64,000 nt of DNA from Bacillus sp. OV166 (GCF_900177675.1 NZ_FXWM01000001.1:1931001-1995000), one strand, 5' to 3'. Shown: positions 1 through 10,356, counted from the stretch's first letter. Notes: a model not told the origin generated them from the sequence alone. Numbers and translations: made by a program.

Positions 1-1
1 A

Positions 2-130
2 AATCCTTCATTTGAATGCGATGTTGGTGATATGATTTCAGTTAGAGGATACGGCAGAGCAAAAATTCTTGCCATCGAAGGGAAAACAAAAAAAGAAAAA
101 TGGCGAATAAATGTCGGTAAACAAAAATAA
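2..130 (+). CDS. ylmH: YlmH, S4-domain RNA-binding protein (C-terminal end only)
   Basis: Only the last 42 codons are present; the gene enters from the left edge and stops with TAA. The visible residues (VGDMISVRGYGR, then a lysine-rich end EKWRINVGKQK) match the end of the S4 RNA-binding domain of YlmH, where the loop before GRAKI contacts RNA. YlmH homologues bind ribosomes or peptidyl-tRNA complexes and, in B. subtilis, lie directly before divIVA, as here. The identification rests on this short tail plus gene order; the start and main body cannot be assessed. Confidence 0.75.
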   Translation, partial: NPSFECDVGDMISVRGYGRAKILAIEGKTKKEKWRINVGKQK

Positions 131-162
131 CAACATAAGTAAAGAAGGAAATTCGAAGAATG

Positions 163-190
163 TTGTCGAATAAATGCTTATACATATAGA
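163..190 (+). promoter_or_regulatory. candidate sigma-A promoter for divIVA
   Basis: TTGTCG and TATAGA are separated by 16 bases, 28 bases before the divIVA start codon. The match is only moderate and the ylmH operon may also read through, so this is tentative. Confidence 0.35.
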
Positions 191-217
191 ATTAGAGAAT
201 GTATGGAGGTGGCATCA

Positions 218-733
218 ATGCCGTTAACACCGTTGGATATTCATAATAAAGAGTTTAATAAGGGTTTTAGAGGATATGATGAAGATGAAGTGAACGAATT
301 TCTCGATCAAGTCATCAAAGATTATGAATTAGTACTCAGAGAGAAAAAAGAAATGGAAGAACGCTTAAACGATATGAATGAGCGTCTTGGTCATTTTGTT
401 ACTATTGAGGATACTCTGAATAAATCAATCATCATTGCTCAAGAGGCTGGGGAAGATGTAAAACGTAATGCCCAAAAGGAAGCGAAGTTAATCATTAAGG
501 AAGCAGAGAAAAACGCGGATCGAATTGTCAATGAATCACTTTCAAAAGCAAGGAAAATTGCTCTTGAAATCGAGGATTTAAAAAAACAATCAAAAGTATT
601 CCGAACTCGTTTTAAAATGTTGATTGAAGCTCAGCTTGATATGTTGAACACGGATGATTGGGATCATTTATTAGAGTATGAGGTAGATGCGACAGAGCTA
701 AAAATTCATCAAGAAGAAGATTCATTAGCTTGA
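218..733 (+). CDS. divIVA: DivIVA, cell-pole and septum targeting coiled-coil protein
   Basis: DivIVA gathers at strongly curved membrane at the septum and poles, positions the Min division-inhibition system there, and anchors chromosome origins during sporulation. The N-terminal membrane-binding motif is intact, including Phe17-Arg18 within FRGYDEDEVNEFL. A long coiled coil follows at about residues 35-145, then the family end DWDHLLEYEVDA. The product is 171 aa. The ATG at 218 is chosen because GGAGGT lies 7 bases upstream and the protein then begins MPLTP as in relatives; an in-frame ATG 15 bases earlier sits before that ribosome site. It follows ylmH and precedes the ileS T-box, as in B. 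subtilis. Confidence 0.96.
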   Translation: MPLTPLDIHNKEFNKGFRGYDEDEVNEFLDQVIKDYELVLREKKEMEERLNDMNERLGHFVTIEDTLNKSIIIAQEAGEDVKRNAQKEAKLIIKEAEKNADRIVNESLSKARKIALEIEDLKKQSKVFRTRFKMLIEAQLDMLNTDDWDHLLEYEVDATELKIHQEEDSLA

Positions 734-759
734 CGAAATGCGTTTTTTTAGCATATAAT
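730..759 (+). promoter_or_regulatory. promoter of the ileS T-box transcript
   Basis: TTGACG and a perfect TATAAT are separated by 18 bases. The -35 box overlaps the divIVA stop codon. It lies directly in front of the T-box leader, so it should drive ileS. Confidence 0.7.
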
Positions 760-765
760 TTCTTA

Positions 766-1046
766 ACAGTTATAAAGAATGGTCAATGACGATGAAAGGG
801 AAAGTACAATTTTCTATGGCTTTTTAAAAGCGAGTCGGGGGTGGTGGAAGCCCGGTAAAGTTGGAAATTGGAAAATCACCCTCGAGTTCCAGGTCGAACC
901 TCCTTCTTTAAGGAAAGTAGGCTTAGGCGTTTTATTCACGTTACGAATGTTTAAGAGGATAGAACGATTATTTCGTACTATTTATCAGGGTGGTACCGCG
1001 GGAAAAAAACCTTCTCGTCCCTATTTTGGGATGAGAAGGTTTTTTT
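766..1046 (+). ncRNA. T-box leader, isoleucine specific, of ileS
   Basis: This 368-base gap between divIVA and ileS holds a T-box riboswitch. The conserved T-box sequence AGGGTGGTACCGCGG is at 987-1001. In the stem I specifier region the context GGAAAATCACC places an ATC isoleucine codon at 875-877, matching the downstream synthetase gene. A strong terminator follows at 1009-1046. By the known mechanism, uncharged tRNA-Ile pairs with the specifier and with the T-box bulge, stabilising the antiterminator so that ileS is transcribed when isoleucine is short. The 5' boundary is approximate. Confidence 0.93.
1009..1046 (+). terminator. T-box terminator before ileS
   Basis: A 13-bp stem (ACCTTCTCGTCCC paired with GGGATGAGAAGGT, one G-U pair) is followed by a run of seven T. 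Its left arm follows directly after the T-box sequence, with which it competes. Confidence 0.9.
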
Positions 1047-1101
1047 GTTTGTCTATTGGCTATTCTTTGTTATATGAAGAGGATTACAGGAGGAAGAAAA
1101 G

Positions 1102-3870
1102 ATGGAATATAAAAATACGTTATTAATGCCGCAAACTGAATTTCCGATGCGTGGTAATCTTCCACAAAGAGAACCTGAGATTCAGGCAAAATGGGAAGAG
1201 ATGAATATTTATAAAAAAGTACAGGAACGGACCAAAGAACGTCCTATGTTTGTTTTACATGATGGGCCTCCGTATGCTAATGGTGATATCCATATGGGCC
1301 ATGCCCTTAATAAAATTTTAAAAGATATAATTGTCCGTTATAAATCTATGAGTGGTTATCATGCACCATACGTACCTGGCTGGGATACACATGGACTCCC
1401 TATTGAGCAGGCGTTAACCAATAAGGGAGTGAAACGCAAAGAAATGACGGTTGCAGAATTCCGTCAACTTTGTACAAAATATGCTCTTGAACAAATTGAT
1501 AATCAACGTGAACAATTTAAACGTCTTGGTGTACGTGGCGACTGGGAAAATCCTTATATTACTCTTAACCCAGCATATGAAGCACAACAAATTAAGGTTT
1601 TCGGTGAAATGGCCAAAAAAGGTTATATTTATAAAGGTCTTAAGCCTGTCTATTGGTCCCCTTCAAGTGAATCAGCACTTGCAGAAGCAGAGATTGAATA
1701 TCAGGACAAGAAGTCTGCATCCATTTATGTGGGCTTTAAGGTTAAGGATGGAAAAGGCGTTCTTGACTCGGATACCCAAATTATTATCTGGACGACTACT
1801 CCATGGACAATTCCTGCAAACTTAGGAATTTCAGTGCATCCTGACTTAACATATGTGGTGGTATCTGCAAATGAAAACAAATACCTAGTTGCTGAAGCTC
1901 TTCTGGAAGAAGTTTCGAAGCTTATTGGCTGGGAAGAAGTAACAGTTATTAAGAAGGTAAAAGGAAATGAATTAGAGCATATTCTTGCCATCCATCCTCT
2001 ATATGGTCGTGATTCATTGGTCATGTTAGGTGAACATGTAACAACTGATGCCGGTACTGGATGCGTTCATACTGCACCAGGCCACGGGGAAGATGACTTC
2101 TATGTAGGTCAAAAATACGGTTTAGAAGTATTATGCCCTGTAGATGATAAAGGCGTGATGACAAGTGAAGCACCGGGCTTTGAAGGATTATTTTACGATA
2201 AAGCTAATAAACCAATTACACAAGCGTTAGAAGATGCAGGTGCACTACTTAAGCTTTCGTTTATAACTCACTCTTATCCGCACGACTGGAGAACGAAGAA
2301 GCCGGTTATCTTCCGTGCTACAGCCCAGTGGTTTGCTTCTATTAAGGATTTCCGCAATGAATTACTCGATGCGGTGAAGGAAACTAAGTGGATTCCTGCC
2401 TGGGGAGAAACGCGGTTATTTAATATGGTGCGTGACCGTGGGGACTGGTGTATTTCCCGTCAACGTGTCTGGGGGGTACCAATTCCTGTTTTTTACGCAG
2501 AAAATGGGGAAGAAATCATCACTGATGAAACGATCAATCATGTTTCAGATTTATTCCGTGAGTTTGGTTCTAATATTTGGTTTGAACGTGAGGCAAAAGA
2601 TTTACTTCCGGAGGGCTTTACCCATCAAGGAAGTCCAAACGGAACATTTACAAAGGAAACGGATATCATGGACGTGTGGTTTGATTCAGGTTCATCACAT
2701 CAAGCAGTGTTACTTGAAAGAGATGATTTAGTTCGACCTGCCGACCTTTATCTTGAAGGCTCTGATCAGTATCGTGGCTGGTTTAACTCGTCATTATCAA
2801 CTGCGGTAGCTGTGACAGGTGAAGCACCTTATAAAGGAGTATTAAGCCACGGCTTTGCTCTTGACGGTGAAGGTAGAAAGATGAGTAAATCAATCGGAAA
2901 TGTAGTGATCCCTGCAAAAGTGATGAATCAATTAGGAGCAGATATCTTACGCCTTTGGGTTGCTTCCGTTGATTATCAAGCAGATGTTCGTGTTTCCGAT
3001 GCTATTTTGAAACAGGTTGCTGAAGTGTATCGTAAAATTCGTAATACTTTCCGGTTCTTATTGGGGAATTTAGCAGACTTTACCCCTGCTGATAGAGTTC
3101 CTTATGAAAATCTACGGGAAGTCGATCAATTCATGCTTGTTAAATTAAATAAGCTGATTAAAAATGTTCGTAATGCTTATGAAAACTATGAATTTGCAGG
3201 TATTTATCATGCGATTAATAATTTCTGTACCCTTGATTTAAGTTCATTCTATCTAGATTTTGCAAAAGATGTCCTTTATATTGAGGCTACAGATAATCAT
3301 GAGCGTCGTGCGATCCAGACAGTTTTATATGAATCACTTCTCGCTTTAACTAAGTTGGTTTCGCCAATTCTGTCCCATACAGCTGATGAAGTGTGGAAAT
3401 TCATTCCATCTGTAACAGAAGAAAGTGTTCAATTGACTGACCTTCCAGAATACCAGGAGTTGAGCAATGCAAATGCTTTGGAAGAAAAGTGGACTGAATT
3501 CATGAATCTGCGTGATGATGTGTTAAAAGCACTTGAAGAAGCCCGTAATCAAAAGGTGATTGGAAAATCGTTAACCGCAAAAGTAACCCTTTATGTTAAT
3601 GAAAAATCGAGACAGCTATTAGATTCTATTGATGAAAATATGAAACAGTTGTTTATTATCTCAGGCTTCGAAGTGGCGGGAACATATGAGGAAGCACCTG
3701 ATCATGCGGTGAAATTAGAAACTGCAGCCATTGTTATTACGAAAGCTGAGGGAGAAACATGTGATCGATGCTGGATTGTTACACCAGAAGTGGGTCAAAA
3801 TCCAGAACATTCCACACTTTGCAACCGTTGTGCCGACGTAGTAAAAGAAAACTATACCCATTTAGCATAA
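1102..3870 (+). CDS. ileS: isoleucyl-tRNA synthetase
   Basis: Cytoplasmic class I aminoacyl-tRNA synthetase that charges tRNA-Ile with isoleucine and edits mischarged valine. The product is 922 aa, the usual size for the Bacillus enzyme. It shows the HIGH-type motif HMGH at residues 64-67, the KMSKS loop at 593-597, a large inserted editing domain between them, and a C-terminal zinc-binding segment with the pairs CDRC and CNRC. AGGAGG lies 8 bases before the ATG. It has its own T-box leader and its own terminator, so it is probably a separate transcription unit. A synthetase of the ordinary bacterial type; no sign of the mupirocin-resistant form was looked for beyond these motifs. Confidence 0.98.
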   Translation: MEYKNTLLMPQTEFPMRGNLPQREPEIQAKWEEMNIYKKVQERTKERPMFVLHDGPPYANGDIHMGHALNKILKDIIVRYKSMSGYHAPYVPGWDTHGLPIEQALTNKGVKRKEMTVAEFRQLCTKYALEQIDNQREQFKRLGVRGDWENPYITLNPAYEAQQIKVFGEMAKKGYIYKGLKPVYWSPSSESALAEAEIEYQDKKSASIYVGFKVKDGKGVLDSDTQIIIWTTTPWTIPANLGISVHPDLTYVVVSANENKYLVAEALLEEVSKLIGWEEVTVIKKVKGNELEHILAIHPLYGRDSLVMLGEHVTTDAGTGCVHTAPGHGEDDFYVGQKYGLEVLCPVDDKGVMTSEAPGFEGLFYDKANKPITQALEDAGALLKLSFITHSYPHDWRTKKPVIFRATAQWFASIKDFRNELLDAVKETKWIPAWGETRLFNMVRDRGDWCISRQRVWGVPIPVFYAENGEEIITDETINHVSDLFREFGSNIWFEREAKDLLPEGFTHQGSPNGTFTKETDIMDVWFDSGSSHQAVLLERDDLVRPADLYLEGSDQYRGWFNSSLSTAVAVTGEAPYKGVLSHGFALDGEGRKMSKSIGNVVIPAKVMNQLGADILRLWVASVDYQADVRVSDAILKQVAEVYRKIRNTFRFLLGNLADFTPADRVPYENLREVDQFMLVKLNKLIKNVRNAYENYEFAGIYHAINNFCTLDLSSFYLDFAKDVLYIEATDNHERRAIQTVLYESLLALTKLVSPILSHTADEVWKFIPSVTEESVQLTDLPEYQELSNANALEEKWTEFMNLRDDVLKALEEARNQKVIGKSLTAKVTLYVNEKSRQLLDSIDENMKQLFIISGFEVAGTYEEAPDHAVKLETAAIVITKAEGETCDRCWIVTPEVGQNPEHSTLCNRCADVVKENYTHLA

Positions 3871-3880
3871 ATAAAACGAA

Positions 3881-3915
3881 GCCCTGTGCAAAATGCACAG
3901 GGCTTTTAATTTTTT
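3881..3915 (+). terminator. terminator after ileS
   Basis: A perfect 10-bp stem, GCCCTGTGCA paired with TGCACAGGGC around three A, is followed by TTTTAATTTTTT. Confidence 0.93.
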
Positions 3916-4014
3916 CCTTCTCCGTTAATTGTTGTAGTTGTTGTCAAATGTTTTTCCGAGTTAAGAAATAGTTGACGGAAATAATAAGACAAATGAGTAA
4001 CGGAGGTAACAACT

Positions 4015-4305
4015 ATGAATGCCACGCAGGAAAAGCTGTTCTTTGAACTCCGTCAAACGAAAGAAGAAATCGAGTATTCGTTAAAAAATAAACAAGTAAA
4101 AAATTGGTTTACAACCATTTTGGAAGAAGAATTGTCAGATACTATTACAGCAATCCGAAAATTGGAAAATGGGAATTTTGGGCAATGTGAAATTTCCGGT
4201 GAATTTTTATCCGCTGATTTATTAAACATGATTCCGACATTAAAATCACAAAGAGACTCAGAGTATTTGGAAAGTTACTTCAAAAAATCAATTTACCATT
4301 CTTAA
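4015..4305 (+). CDS. ylyA: YlyA-like protein, shortened DksA/TraR family
   Basis: A 96-aa protein with an N-terminal helical segment (about residues 1-50) and a DksA/TraR-like core GNFGQCEISGEFL. In DksA this core begins a four-cysteine zinc finger, but here only one cysteine remains, so zinc binding is unlikely. In B. subtilis the gene between ileS and lspA is ylyA, reported to bind RNA polymerase and affect forespore genes for germination. The position and the family-like core support the same name here. The B. subtilis protein is somewhat longer as I recall it, so this copy looks reduced. The start has GGAGGT 7 bases upstream. Function is inferred from position and weak similarity. Confidence 0.7.
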   Translation: MNATQEKLFFELRQTKEEIEYSLKNKQVKNWFTTILEEELSDTITAIRKLENGNFGQCEISGEFLSADLLNMIPTLKSQRDSEYLESYFKKSIYHS

Positions 4306-4340
4306 TTAATAATGTTCCATTTTCGTTTAGCGAAAAAGTA

Positions 4341-4396
4341 TGCTAAAATGCTTAAGAAGTATGAAAAGCGAAAGCACCTAGAATCGTAATTCTAGG
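4341..4396 (+). promoter_or_regulatory. possible lspA promoter element and leader hairpin
   Basis: An extended -10 box (TGCTAAAAT, 4341-4349) with no clear -35 box is followed at 4377-4396 by a perfect 8-bp hairpin: CCTAGAAT, loop CGTA, ATTCTAGG. No T run follows, so it is not a terminator. It ends 7 bases before the lspA ribosome-binding site and may act in the 5' end of the lspA message. Confidence 0.4.
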
Positions 4397-4417
4397 TTGA
4401 TGTGGAGGTATTTCTTA

Positions 4418-4909
4418 GTGTTTTATTACTTAATCGCTCTTTTTGTTATTTTATTAGATCAAATTACGAAATGGTTAATTGTAAGCAACATGTATCTAGG
4501 AGAAAGTATTACCATCATTGATAAAATTTTCTATATTACTTCTCATCGTAATCGTGGAGCTGCATGGGGGATATTACAAGGTCAAATGTGGCTTTTTTAT
4601 GTAATTACTGTCATTGTAATAGTTGCTATTATGTATTATCTTTACAAAGCAGTAAAAGGAAAATGGCTGCTAGGGTTATCGTTAGCATTAATGCTCGGAG
4701 GCGCCATAGGCAATTTTATTGACCGTGTGATTCGTAAGGAAGTTGTCGACTTCATTCATACGTATGTTTTTGGCTATAATTTCCCAGTCTTTAATATCGC
4801 GGACTCAGCTTTAGTGATCGGTGTCATCATGTTAATGATACAAGTGTTGTTAGAAGAGAGAGAATCAAAGGAGAAATCATATGGAGAAAATGGAACACAC
4901 CATTCTTGA
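4418..4909 (+). CDS. lspA: lipoprotein signal peptidase (signal peptidase II)
   Basis: Membrane aspartic protease that removes signal peptides from prolipoproteins after lipid is added to the lipobox cysteine. The product is 163 aa with four membrane segments. The catalytic aspartates are visible as Asp102 (GNFIDR) and Asp129 (FNIADS), with the family N-terminal motif DQITK at 14-18. The GTG at 4418 is taken as the start because GGAGGT at 4404-4409 lies 8 bases before it; upstream TTG and ATG codons in the same frame overlap or precede that site. The C-terminal end overlaps ylyB by 29 bases, suggesting coupled translation. Confidence 0.95.
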   Translation: MFYYLIALFVILLDQITKWLIVSNMYLGESITIIDKIFYITSHRNRGAAWGILQGQMWLFYVITVIVIVAIMYYLYKAVKGKWLLGLSLALMLGGAIGNFIDRVIRKEVVDFIHTYVFGYNFPVFNIADSALVIGVIMLMIQVLLEERESKEKSYGENGTHHS

Positions 4910-5792
4910 GGAGCAAAAAGGAGATCGGATTGATAAGGTGATCTCAAGCTTTGATGAAGAATGGTCCCGAACACAAGTACAGCAATGGATAAAAGAAGGT
5001 AATGTCCTTGTGAACGGACAACAGATTAAAACCAATTATAAATGCAGCACAAATGATCAAATTGAGATCACAATACCAGACCCAGAAGAACTAGATGTTT
5101 TACCTGAAGATCTAAACTTAGAAATTTTTTATGAAGATAAAGATGTATTGGTTGTAAATAAACCAAGAGGGATGGTTGTTCATCCGGCACCAGGGCATTT
5201 GTCAGGTACATTAGTCAATGGTTTAATGTTCCACTGTAAAGATTTATCGGGTATTAATGGTGTATTAAGACCCGGGATTGTTCACCGGATTGATAAAGAT
5301 ACTACTGGGCTGTTGATGGTGGCCAAAAATGATATGGCTCACGAAAGCCTTGTCAATCAATTGGTGGCTAAAACTGTTACTCGTAAATATAAAGCGATTG
5401 TCCATGGTGTCATTCCACATGACTTTGGAACTGTTGATGCTCCGCTAGGCAGGGATACAAAAGATCGCCAAAGCATGACAGTTGTTGACCACGGAAAACA
5501 TGCTGTCACTCATTTCCATGTGATTGAACGGTTTAAAGACTTTACTTTTGTAGAGTGCCAATTAGAAACTGGACGAACACACCAAATTCGTGTTCATATG
5601 AAATATATTGGCTATCCGCTCGCTGGTGATCCAAAATATGGACCGAAAAAAACACTGGACATAGAAGGACAAGCCTTGCATGCAGGTGTGCTCGGATTTA
5701 ACCACCCGAGAACTAACGAATATTTAGAATTTGAAGCTCCACTTCCAGAAGATATCGAATTGTTGCTAACTCAGCTTCGAAATAATCGTTGA
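4881..5792 (+). CDS. ylyB: RluD-family pseudouridine synthase YlyB
   Basis: Predicted to convert uridine to pseudouridine in large-subunit rRNA. The 303-aa protein has an N-terminal S4 RNA-binding domain (about residues 10-75) and a catalytic domain with the motif HRIDKDTTG, in which Asp138 is the expected nucleophile, and further conserved segments [11 protein letters not shown] and AGDPKYG. It overlaps lspA at its start and its stop codon overlaps the pyr operon promoter. The exact rRNA target (RluD-type or RluC-type) cannot be told from the sequence. Confidence 0.93.
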   Translation: MEKMEHTILEEQKGDRIDKVISSFDEEWSRTQVQQWIKEGNVLVNGQQIKTNYKCSTNDQIEITIPDPEELDVLPEDLNLEIFYEDKDVLVVNKPRGMVVHPAPGHLSGTLVNGLMFHCKDLSGINGVLRPGIVHRIDKDTTGLLMVAKNDMAHESLVNQLVAKTVTRKYKAIVHGVIPHDFGTVDAPLGRDTKDRQSMTVVDHGKHAVTHFHVIERFKDFTFVECQLETGRTHQIRVHMKYIGYPLAGDPKYGPKKTLDIEGQALHAGVLGFNHPRTNEYLEFEAPLPEDIELLLTQLRNNR

Positions 5793-5817
5793 CACAGTCG
5801 TTTATTTAAAGTAAGAT
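5789..5817 (+). promoter_or_regulatory. pyr operon promoter
   Basis: Consensus TTGACA and TAAGAT are separated by 17 bases. The -35 box overlaps the ylyB stop codon. Transcription from here would enter the first PyrR-controlled leader. Confidence 0.8.
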
Positions 5818-5842
5818 GATTTTAGCTTAATAAGCCTTTAAA

Positions 5843-5955
5843 ACAGTCCCGAGAGGCTGAGAAGGAAACGGTTAAGATAATGGGCAAATTATGCCCATAT
5901 CTATAAATTAACTTGTTATCCTCTCACCAGAATTGGGTGAGAGGTTTTTTATTTT
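5843..5955 (+). promoter_or_regulatory. PyrR attenuator 1, before pyrR
   Basis: A PyrR-binding loop (CAGTCCCGAGAGGCT, starting at 5844) matches the known TCCNGNGAGGYT core apart from a shifted base, and a terminator follows at 5920. By the established mechanism, PyrR with UMP binds the loop, blocks the antiterminator and allows termination when pyrimidines are plentiful. Confidence 0.88.
5920..5954 (+). terminator. attenuator terminator 1 of the pyr operon
   Basis: A 9-bp stem CCTCTCACC paired with GGTGAGAGG is followed by TTTTTTATTTTT. Confidence 0.9.
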
Positions 5956-5961
5956 TACTAA

Positions 5962-6519
<558 letters not shown>

Positions 6520-6539
6520 ATAGCAACCCTTTTAAATTT

Positions 6540-6640
6540 AGTCCTGTGAGGCTGACAAAGGGGAATATGCCAACATGAGACTTCATTAAGGCATTTCCAT
6601 ACCCTCTTTGTACCCTTACCGGCAAAGAGGGTTTTTTTTA
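6540..6640 (+). promoter_or_regulatory. PyrR attenuator 2, between pyrR and pyrP
   Basis: The PyrR-binding loop AGTCCTGTGAGGCT begins at 6540 and fits the GAGGCT consensus. A terminator at 6602 lies before pyrP. This is the same layout as in B. subtilis. Confidence 0.88.
6602..6638 (+). terminator. attenuator terminator 2 of the pyr operon
   Basis: The stem CCCTCTTTG pairs with CAAAGAGGG and is followed by eight T. Confidence 0.9.
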
Positions 6641-6692
6641 TGAAAAAAATAGATACTAAAATAAAGCAGTAGATTAAATGGGGGAAATCCAA

Positions 6693-8006
6693 ATGAACAA
6701 TAAGCCTATCTTAGACGTAAAAGAGATTCCAAAACCCTTTCAATGGATAACATTAAGCTTACAGCATTTGTTTGCTATGTTCGGTGCAACAATACTTGTT
6801 CCCTACCTAGTGGGTTTAAGCCCAGCGATTGCACTTATTTCAAGTGGACTTGGAACATTGGCGTTTTTATTAATAACTAAATTCAAGGTTCCAGCTTATC
6901 TGGGTTCATCCTTTGCCTTTATCGCACCTGTCATTGCTGCCAAAGCAGCAGGTGGCCCTGGTGGTGCGATGGTCGGTACTTTTCTCGCAGGATTAGTTTA
7001 CGGAGTTGTTGCACTTGTCATCAGCAAGGTGGGGCATCGCTGGATCATGAACCTGCTGCCGCCAATTGTTGTCGGCCCAGTTATCATTGTTATCGGATTA
7101 GCTCTATCCGGAACTGCAGTGAATATGGCGATGAATAATCCTGCAAGCGGAAAGTACAGTTTGCTTCATTTCTCCGTCGCACTTGTAACCTTGGCAGCAA
7201 CAATTATTTTTTCGATATATGCCAAAAAAATGTTAAGCATGATACCTATCTTAGCAGGGATTATTGTGGGATATATCTATGCACTATTAGTTGGGATCGT
7301 CGATTTCACACCAGTATTAGATGCTAAATGGTTTGAAATGCCTGAATTTATCCTTCCATTTGTAAGCTATAAAGTAAAATTCACTTGGGATTTAGTCCTG
7401 TTAATGGTACCAGTTGCAATTGTAACTTTATCGGAACATATCGGACACCAGTTAGTACTAAGTAAAGTAGTTGGTCGTGATTATATTAAAGAACCCGGCT
7501 TGCACCGCTCGATTCTTGGTGATGGAACAGCAACAATTATTTCTGCCTTGGTTGGCGGCCCCCCAAAAACAACTTATGGTGAAAACATTGGTGTCCTTGC
7601 CATTACACGAGTATACAGTGTGTATGTCATTGCTGGTGCAGCAGTCTTCGCTATCATCTTTGGTTTTATTGGAAAAATAACGACCTTAATCGGGACCATT
7701 CCAACACCAGTTATGGGCGGAGTTTCGATTCTGCTTTTCGGAATTATTGCTTCTTCAGGGTTGCGAATGCTGGTTGATAGCAAAATTGATTTTGGAAACA
7801 AGCGTAACCTTGTCATATCTTCTGTCATCCTGGTGATTGGAATCGGTGGCGCTGTGATAAAAGTATCTGAATCATTGCAAATCCAAGGTATGGCATTGGC
7901 AGCAATTTGCGGGGTTCTCTTAAATCTCATCCTGCCTGGCAAAGAACCAATTAATGAAAATATGCTTGAGGAGAATCAATCCTCAGAAAAGCGGAAAACT
8001 GCATAA
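6693..8006 (+). CDS. pyrP: uracil permease
   Basis: A cytoplasmic-membrane uracil transporter of the nucleobase-cation symporter 2 (uracil/xanthine) family. The 437-aa protein is largely hydrophobic with about 12-14 membrane segments, and carries family segments such as SLQHLFAMFGATILVP near residues 20-35, and GGPPKTTYGEN in the substrate region. The ATG at 6693 is preferred because GGGGG at 6680-6684 lies 8 bases upstream; an ATG at 6678 would lie inside that site. It stands between PyrR attenuators 2 and 3, so import is repressed along with synthesis when UMP is high. Confidence 0.95.
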   Translation: MNNKPILDVKEIPKPFQWITLSLQHLFAMFGATILVPYLVGLSPAIALISSGLGTLAFLLITKFKVPAYLGSSFAFIAPVIAAKAAGGPGGAMVGTFLAGLVYGVVALVISKVGHRWIMNLLPPIVVGPVIIVIGLALSGTAVNMAMNNPASGKYSLLHFSVALVTLAATIIFSIYAKKMLSMIPILAGIIVGYIYALLVGIVDFTPVLDAKWFEMPEFILPFVSYKVKFTWDLVLLMVPVAIVTLSEHIGHQLVLSKVVGRDYIKEPGLHRSILGDGTATIISALVGGPPKTTYGENIGVLAITRVYSVYVIAGAAVFAIIFGFIGKITTLIGTIPTPVMGGVSILLFGIIASSGLRMLVDSKIDFGNKRNLVISSVILVIGIGGAVIKVSESLQIQGMALAAICGVLLNLILPGKEPINENMLEENQSSEKRKTA

Positions 8007-8027
8007 TAAAGTTTCAACTTTTTAAAT

Positions 8028-8138
8028 AAATCCAGTGAGATTTATAAGGGTGTAAGCTTGATTCCATGATTTTAATCTCATGGATTAAGTCGTGAATTCT
8101 TACACTCTGAACCAACCAATGGTCAGGGTGTTTTTTTA
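8028..8138 (+). promoter_or_regulatory. PyrR attenuator 3, between pyrP and pyrB
   Basis: The loop sequence TCCAGTGAGATT (8031-8042) fits the PyrR-binding pattern less well than the other two sites: GAGGCT is changed to GAGATT. A terminator at 8103 precedes pyrB. Position and terminator support a third attenuator; binding strength is uncertain. Confidence 0.75.
8103..8138 (+). terminator. attenuator terminator 3 of the pyr operon
   Basis: The stem CACTCTGA pairs with TCAGGGTG (one G-U pair) and is followed by seven T. Confidence 0.85.
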
Positions 8139-8165
8139 TCAAAATGAGAGGCGGGAAAAAGACTG

Positions 8166-9110
8166 ATGATAAATCACTTACTAACCACAAATGAATTAAA
8201 GGTGGAGGAGATTAATCAAATCTTAGCAGATGCTCATGGATTCAAAAACGGAATGAAGTGGCATCCTGAAGGGCAAATGTTTACTGCCAATCTATTTTTC
8301 GAACCAAGCACAAGAACTAAGAGCAGCTTTGAAGTTGCACAAAGAAGATTAGGATTAGAAGTTATCCCTTTTGAAGTTCTAACCTCAAGTGTTCAAAAAG
8401 GGGAGACACTTTATGATACTGTGAAGACCTTAGAATCAATTGGCGTAAATACGATTGTCATTCGTCATGATCAGGATCGATACTTTGATGAGTTAGTTGG
8501 GAAGATTAACATCCCAATCATCAATGGCGGTGATGGATGCGGACATCATCCAACACAATCGCTTCTAGATTTATTGACCATCCAACAAGAATTTTGCCAA
8601 TTTGCAGGATTAAAAATTGCCATTATTGGAGACATCCGACATAGCAGGGTGGCGCGTTCCAATGCAGATGTTCTGACCAGGCTGGGAGCGGAAGTGGTTT
8701 TTTCTGGACCAGAAGAATGGTTTGATACTAGGAGTGTAGATATATCTAGGTATAGGCCTATTGATCAGGCAGTACAAGAAGCAGATGTAGTAATGCTGCT
8801 GCGAGTTCAACACGAACGGCACCATAATAAAAGCAGTTTTACAGCAAATGAGTACCATAAACAATTTGGGCTCACTTTAGAAAGAGAAAAAATGATGAAG
8901 CCGGGCAGTATCATTATGCATCCTGCTCCAGTAAATAGAAATGTAGAAATAGCTGATAGTCTTGTGGAGTGCAAGCGGTCAAGAATTTTTAAGCAAATGG
9001 AAAACGGTGTATATGTAAGAATGGCAGCAATTAAGAGATCAATTGAAAGTCTTGAAGGAGGAAAAAATTATGAACATTCTTATTCAGAACGCATGCTACA
9101 TAGCATCTAA
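8166..9110 (+). CDS. pyrB: aspartate carbamoyltransferase catalytic subunit
   Basis: Catalyses carbamoyl phosphate plus aspartate to carbamoyl aspartate, the second step of UMP synthesis. The carbamoyl-phosphate site [13 protein letters not shown] is at residues 44-56, with Ser48-Thr49-Arg50-Thr51, and the later motif HPAPVNRN is present. At 314 aa it is slightly longer than the roughly 304 aa of B. subtilis; the extra length is a C-terminal tail that overlaps the start of pyrC by 41 bases. No regulatory subunit gene (pyrI) is present, as in other Bacilli. Confidence 0.97.
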   Translation: MINHLLTTNELKVEEINQILADAHGFKNGMKWHPEGQMFTANLFFEPSTRTKSSFEVAQRRLGLEVIPFEVLTSSVQKGETLYDTVKTLESIGVNTIVIRHDQDRYFDELVGKINIPIINGGDGCGHHPTQSLLDLLTIQQEFCQFAGLKIAIIGDIRHSRVARSNADVLTRLGAEVVFSGPEEWFDTRSVDISRYRPIDQAVQEADVVMLLRVQHERHHNKSSFTANEYHKQFGLTLEREKMMKPGSIIMHPAPVNRNVEIADSLVECKRSRIFKQMENGVYVRMAAIKRSIESLEGGKNYEHSYSERMLHSI

Positions 9111-10356
9111 TGGGGAAACAAAACAAACTGATATATTGGTAGAAAATGGTATTATCGCAAAGGTTGAATCGAACATTGATGCGATTGTGGATCGGATAGT
9201 GGATGCAGCTGGGAAGTTAGTTTCACCAGGATTTATTGATCTACATGTTCATCTTCGTGAGCCTGGCGGCGAAAAAAAGGAAACCATCGCTACAGGGACA
9301 CTTGCCGCAGCTAGGGGCGGGTTTACAACAATAGCAGCGATGCCAAATACAAGACCGGTGCCTGACACCAAGGAACAAATGGAATGGTTGCAAAACAGAA
9401 TCAATGAAACAGCAAAGGTAAGGGTTTTGCCATATGCATCGATTACGACAAGACAGCTTGGCCAGGAACTAACAGATTTTGAGGCATTAAAAGAAGCGGG
9501 GGCATTTGCCTTTACCGATGATGGTGTCGGTGTTCAGTCGGCTGAGAGGATGCTAGCAGCGATGCGGAAAGCGGCTGCTAATAATATGGCAATCGTTGCA
9601 CACTGCGAAGAAAACACGCTAATTAATAAAGGCTGTGTCCATGAAGGTTCTTTCTCAGAGAAACATGGCTTGAATGGTATTCCTTCCATCTGTGAATCAG
9701 TTCAGATTGCAAGAGATGTCCTCTTAGCCGAAGCCACAGGCTGTCATTATCATGTCTGCCATATTAGTACTAAGGAATCCGTCCGGGTGGTAAAGGATGC
9801 AAAACGAGCAGGCATTAATGTAACCGCAGAAGTATCACCGCATCATTTATTATTATCTGAAGATGATATTCCAGGGCTTGATACGAATTTCAAGATGAAT
9901 CCACCGCTTCGTGGTGCAGATGACAGAACGGCCCTAATCGAAGGACTTCTAGATGGAACGATTGATTTTATTGCAACCGATCATGCGCCGCATACAGCAG
10001 AAGAAAAAAGTGAAGGAATGGTTCTCGCTCCATTCGGAATTGTTGGACTAGAAACTGCGTTCCCACTGCTGTATACACATTTTGTATTAAAAAATATCAT
10101 CACGCTTAACCAATTAATTGAATTTTTAACAATAAAACCAGCGGAAGCATTCGGGCTTCCATATGGAAGAATAGAAGTAGGCGCACCAGGAGATTTAGTA
10201 ATCTTGAACCTCGATGATGAATATGAAATTAAACCAGAAGAATTCTTATCAAAAGGAAAAAATACTCCATTTGGCGGTTGGAAATGTAAAGGGTGGCCTG
10301 ATATGACCATTGCTGGAGGGCAAATTGCTTGGGAAAAAGGATGTGTACTAGCATGA
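9070..10356 (+). CDS. pyrC: dihydroorotase
   Basis: Zinc metalloenzyme that closes carbamoyl aspartate to dihydroorotate. The 428-aa length equals that of the B. subtilis enzyme. Metal ligands His59 and His61 are seen in [10 protein letters not shown], and the catalytic segment [10 protein letters not shown] is present. The ATG at 9070 has AAGGAGG 8 bases upstream, inside the pyrB tail; an earlier in-frame ATG at 9043 lacks this. The stop overlaps the carA start as ATGA. Confidence 0.97.
   Translation: MNILIQNACYIASNGETKQTDILVENGIIAKVESNIDAIVDRIVDAAGKLVSPGFIDLHVHLREPGGEKKETIATGTLAAARGGFTTIAAMPNTRPVPDTKEQMEWLQNRINETAKVRVLPYASITTRQLGQELTDFEALKEAGAFAFTDDGVGVQSAERMLAAMRKAAANNMAIVAHCEENTLINKGCVHEGSFSEKHGLNGIPSICESVQIARDVLLAEATGCHYHVCHISTKESVRVVKDAKRAGINVTAEVSPHHLLLSEDDIPGLDTNFKMNPPLRGADDRTALIEGLLDGTIDFIATDHAPHTAEEKSEGMVLAPFGIVGLETAFPLLYTHFVLKNIITLNQLIEFLTIKPAEAFGLPYGRIEVGAPGDLVILNLDDEYEIKPEEFLSKGKNTPFGGWKCKGWPDMTIAGGQIAWEKGCVLA

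Noticed and set aside
203..217. Longer N-terminus for divIVA
   Set aside because: The ATG at 203 overlaps the GGAGGT that serves the ATG at 218, and homologues begin MPLTP.
779..1126. 115-aa open frame between divIVA and ileS
   Set aside because: It lies across the T-box leader and its terminator and runs into ileS; the protein has no family features and its start has no proper ribosome site.
3768..3971. 67-aa open frame over the end of ileS
   Set aside because: It is an out-of-frame reading of the ileS zinc region and of the terminator behind it.
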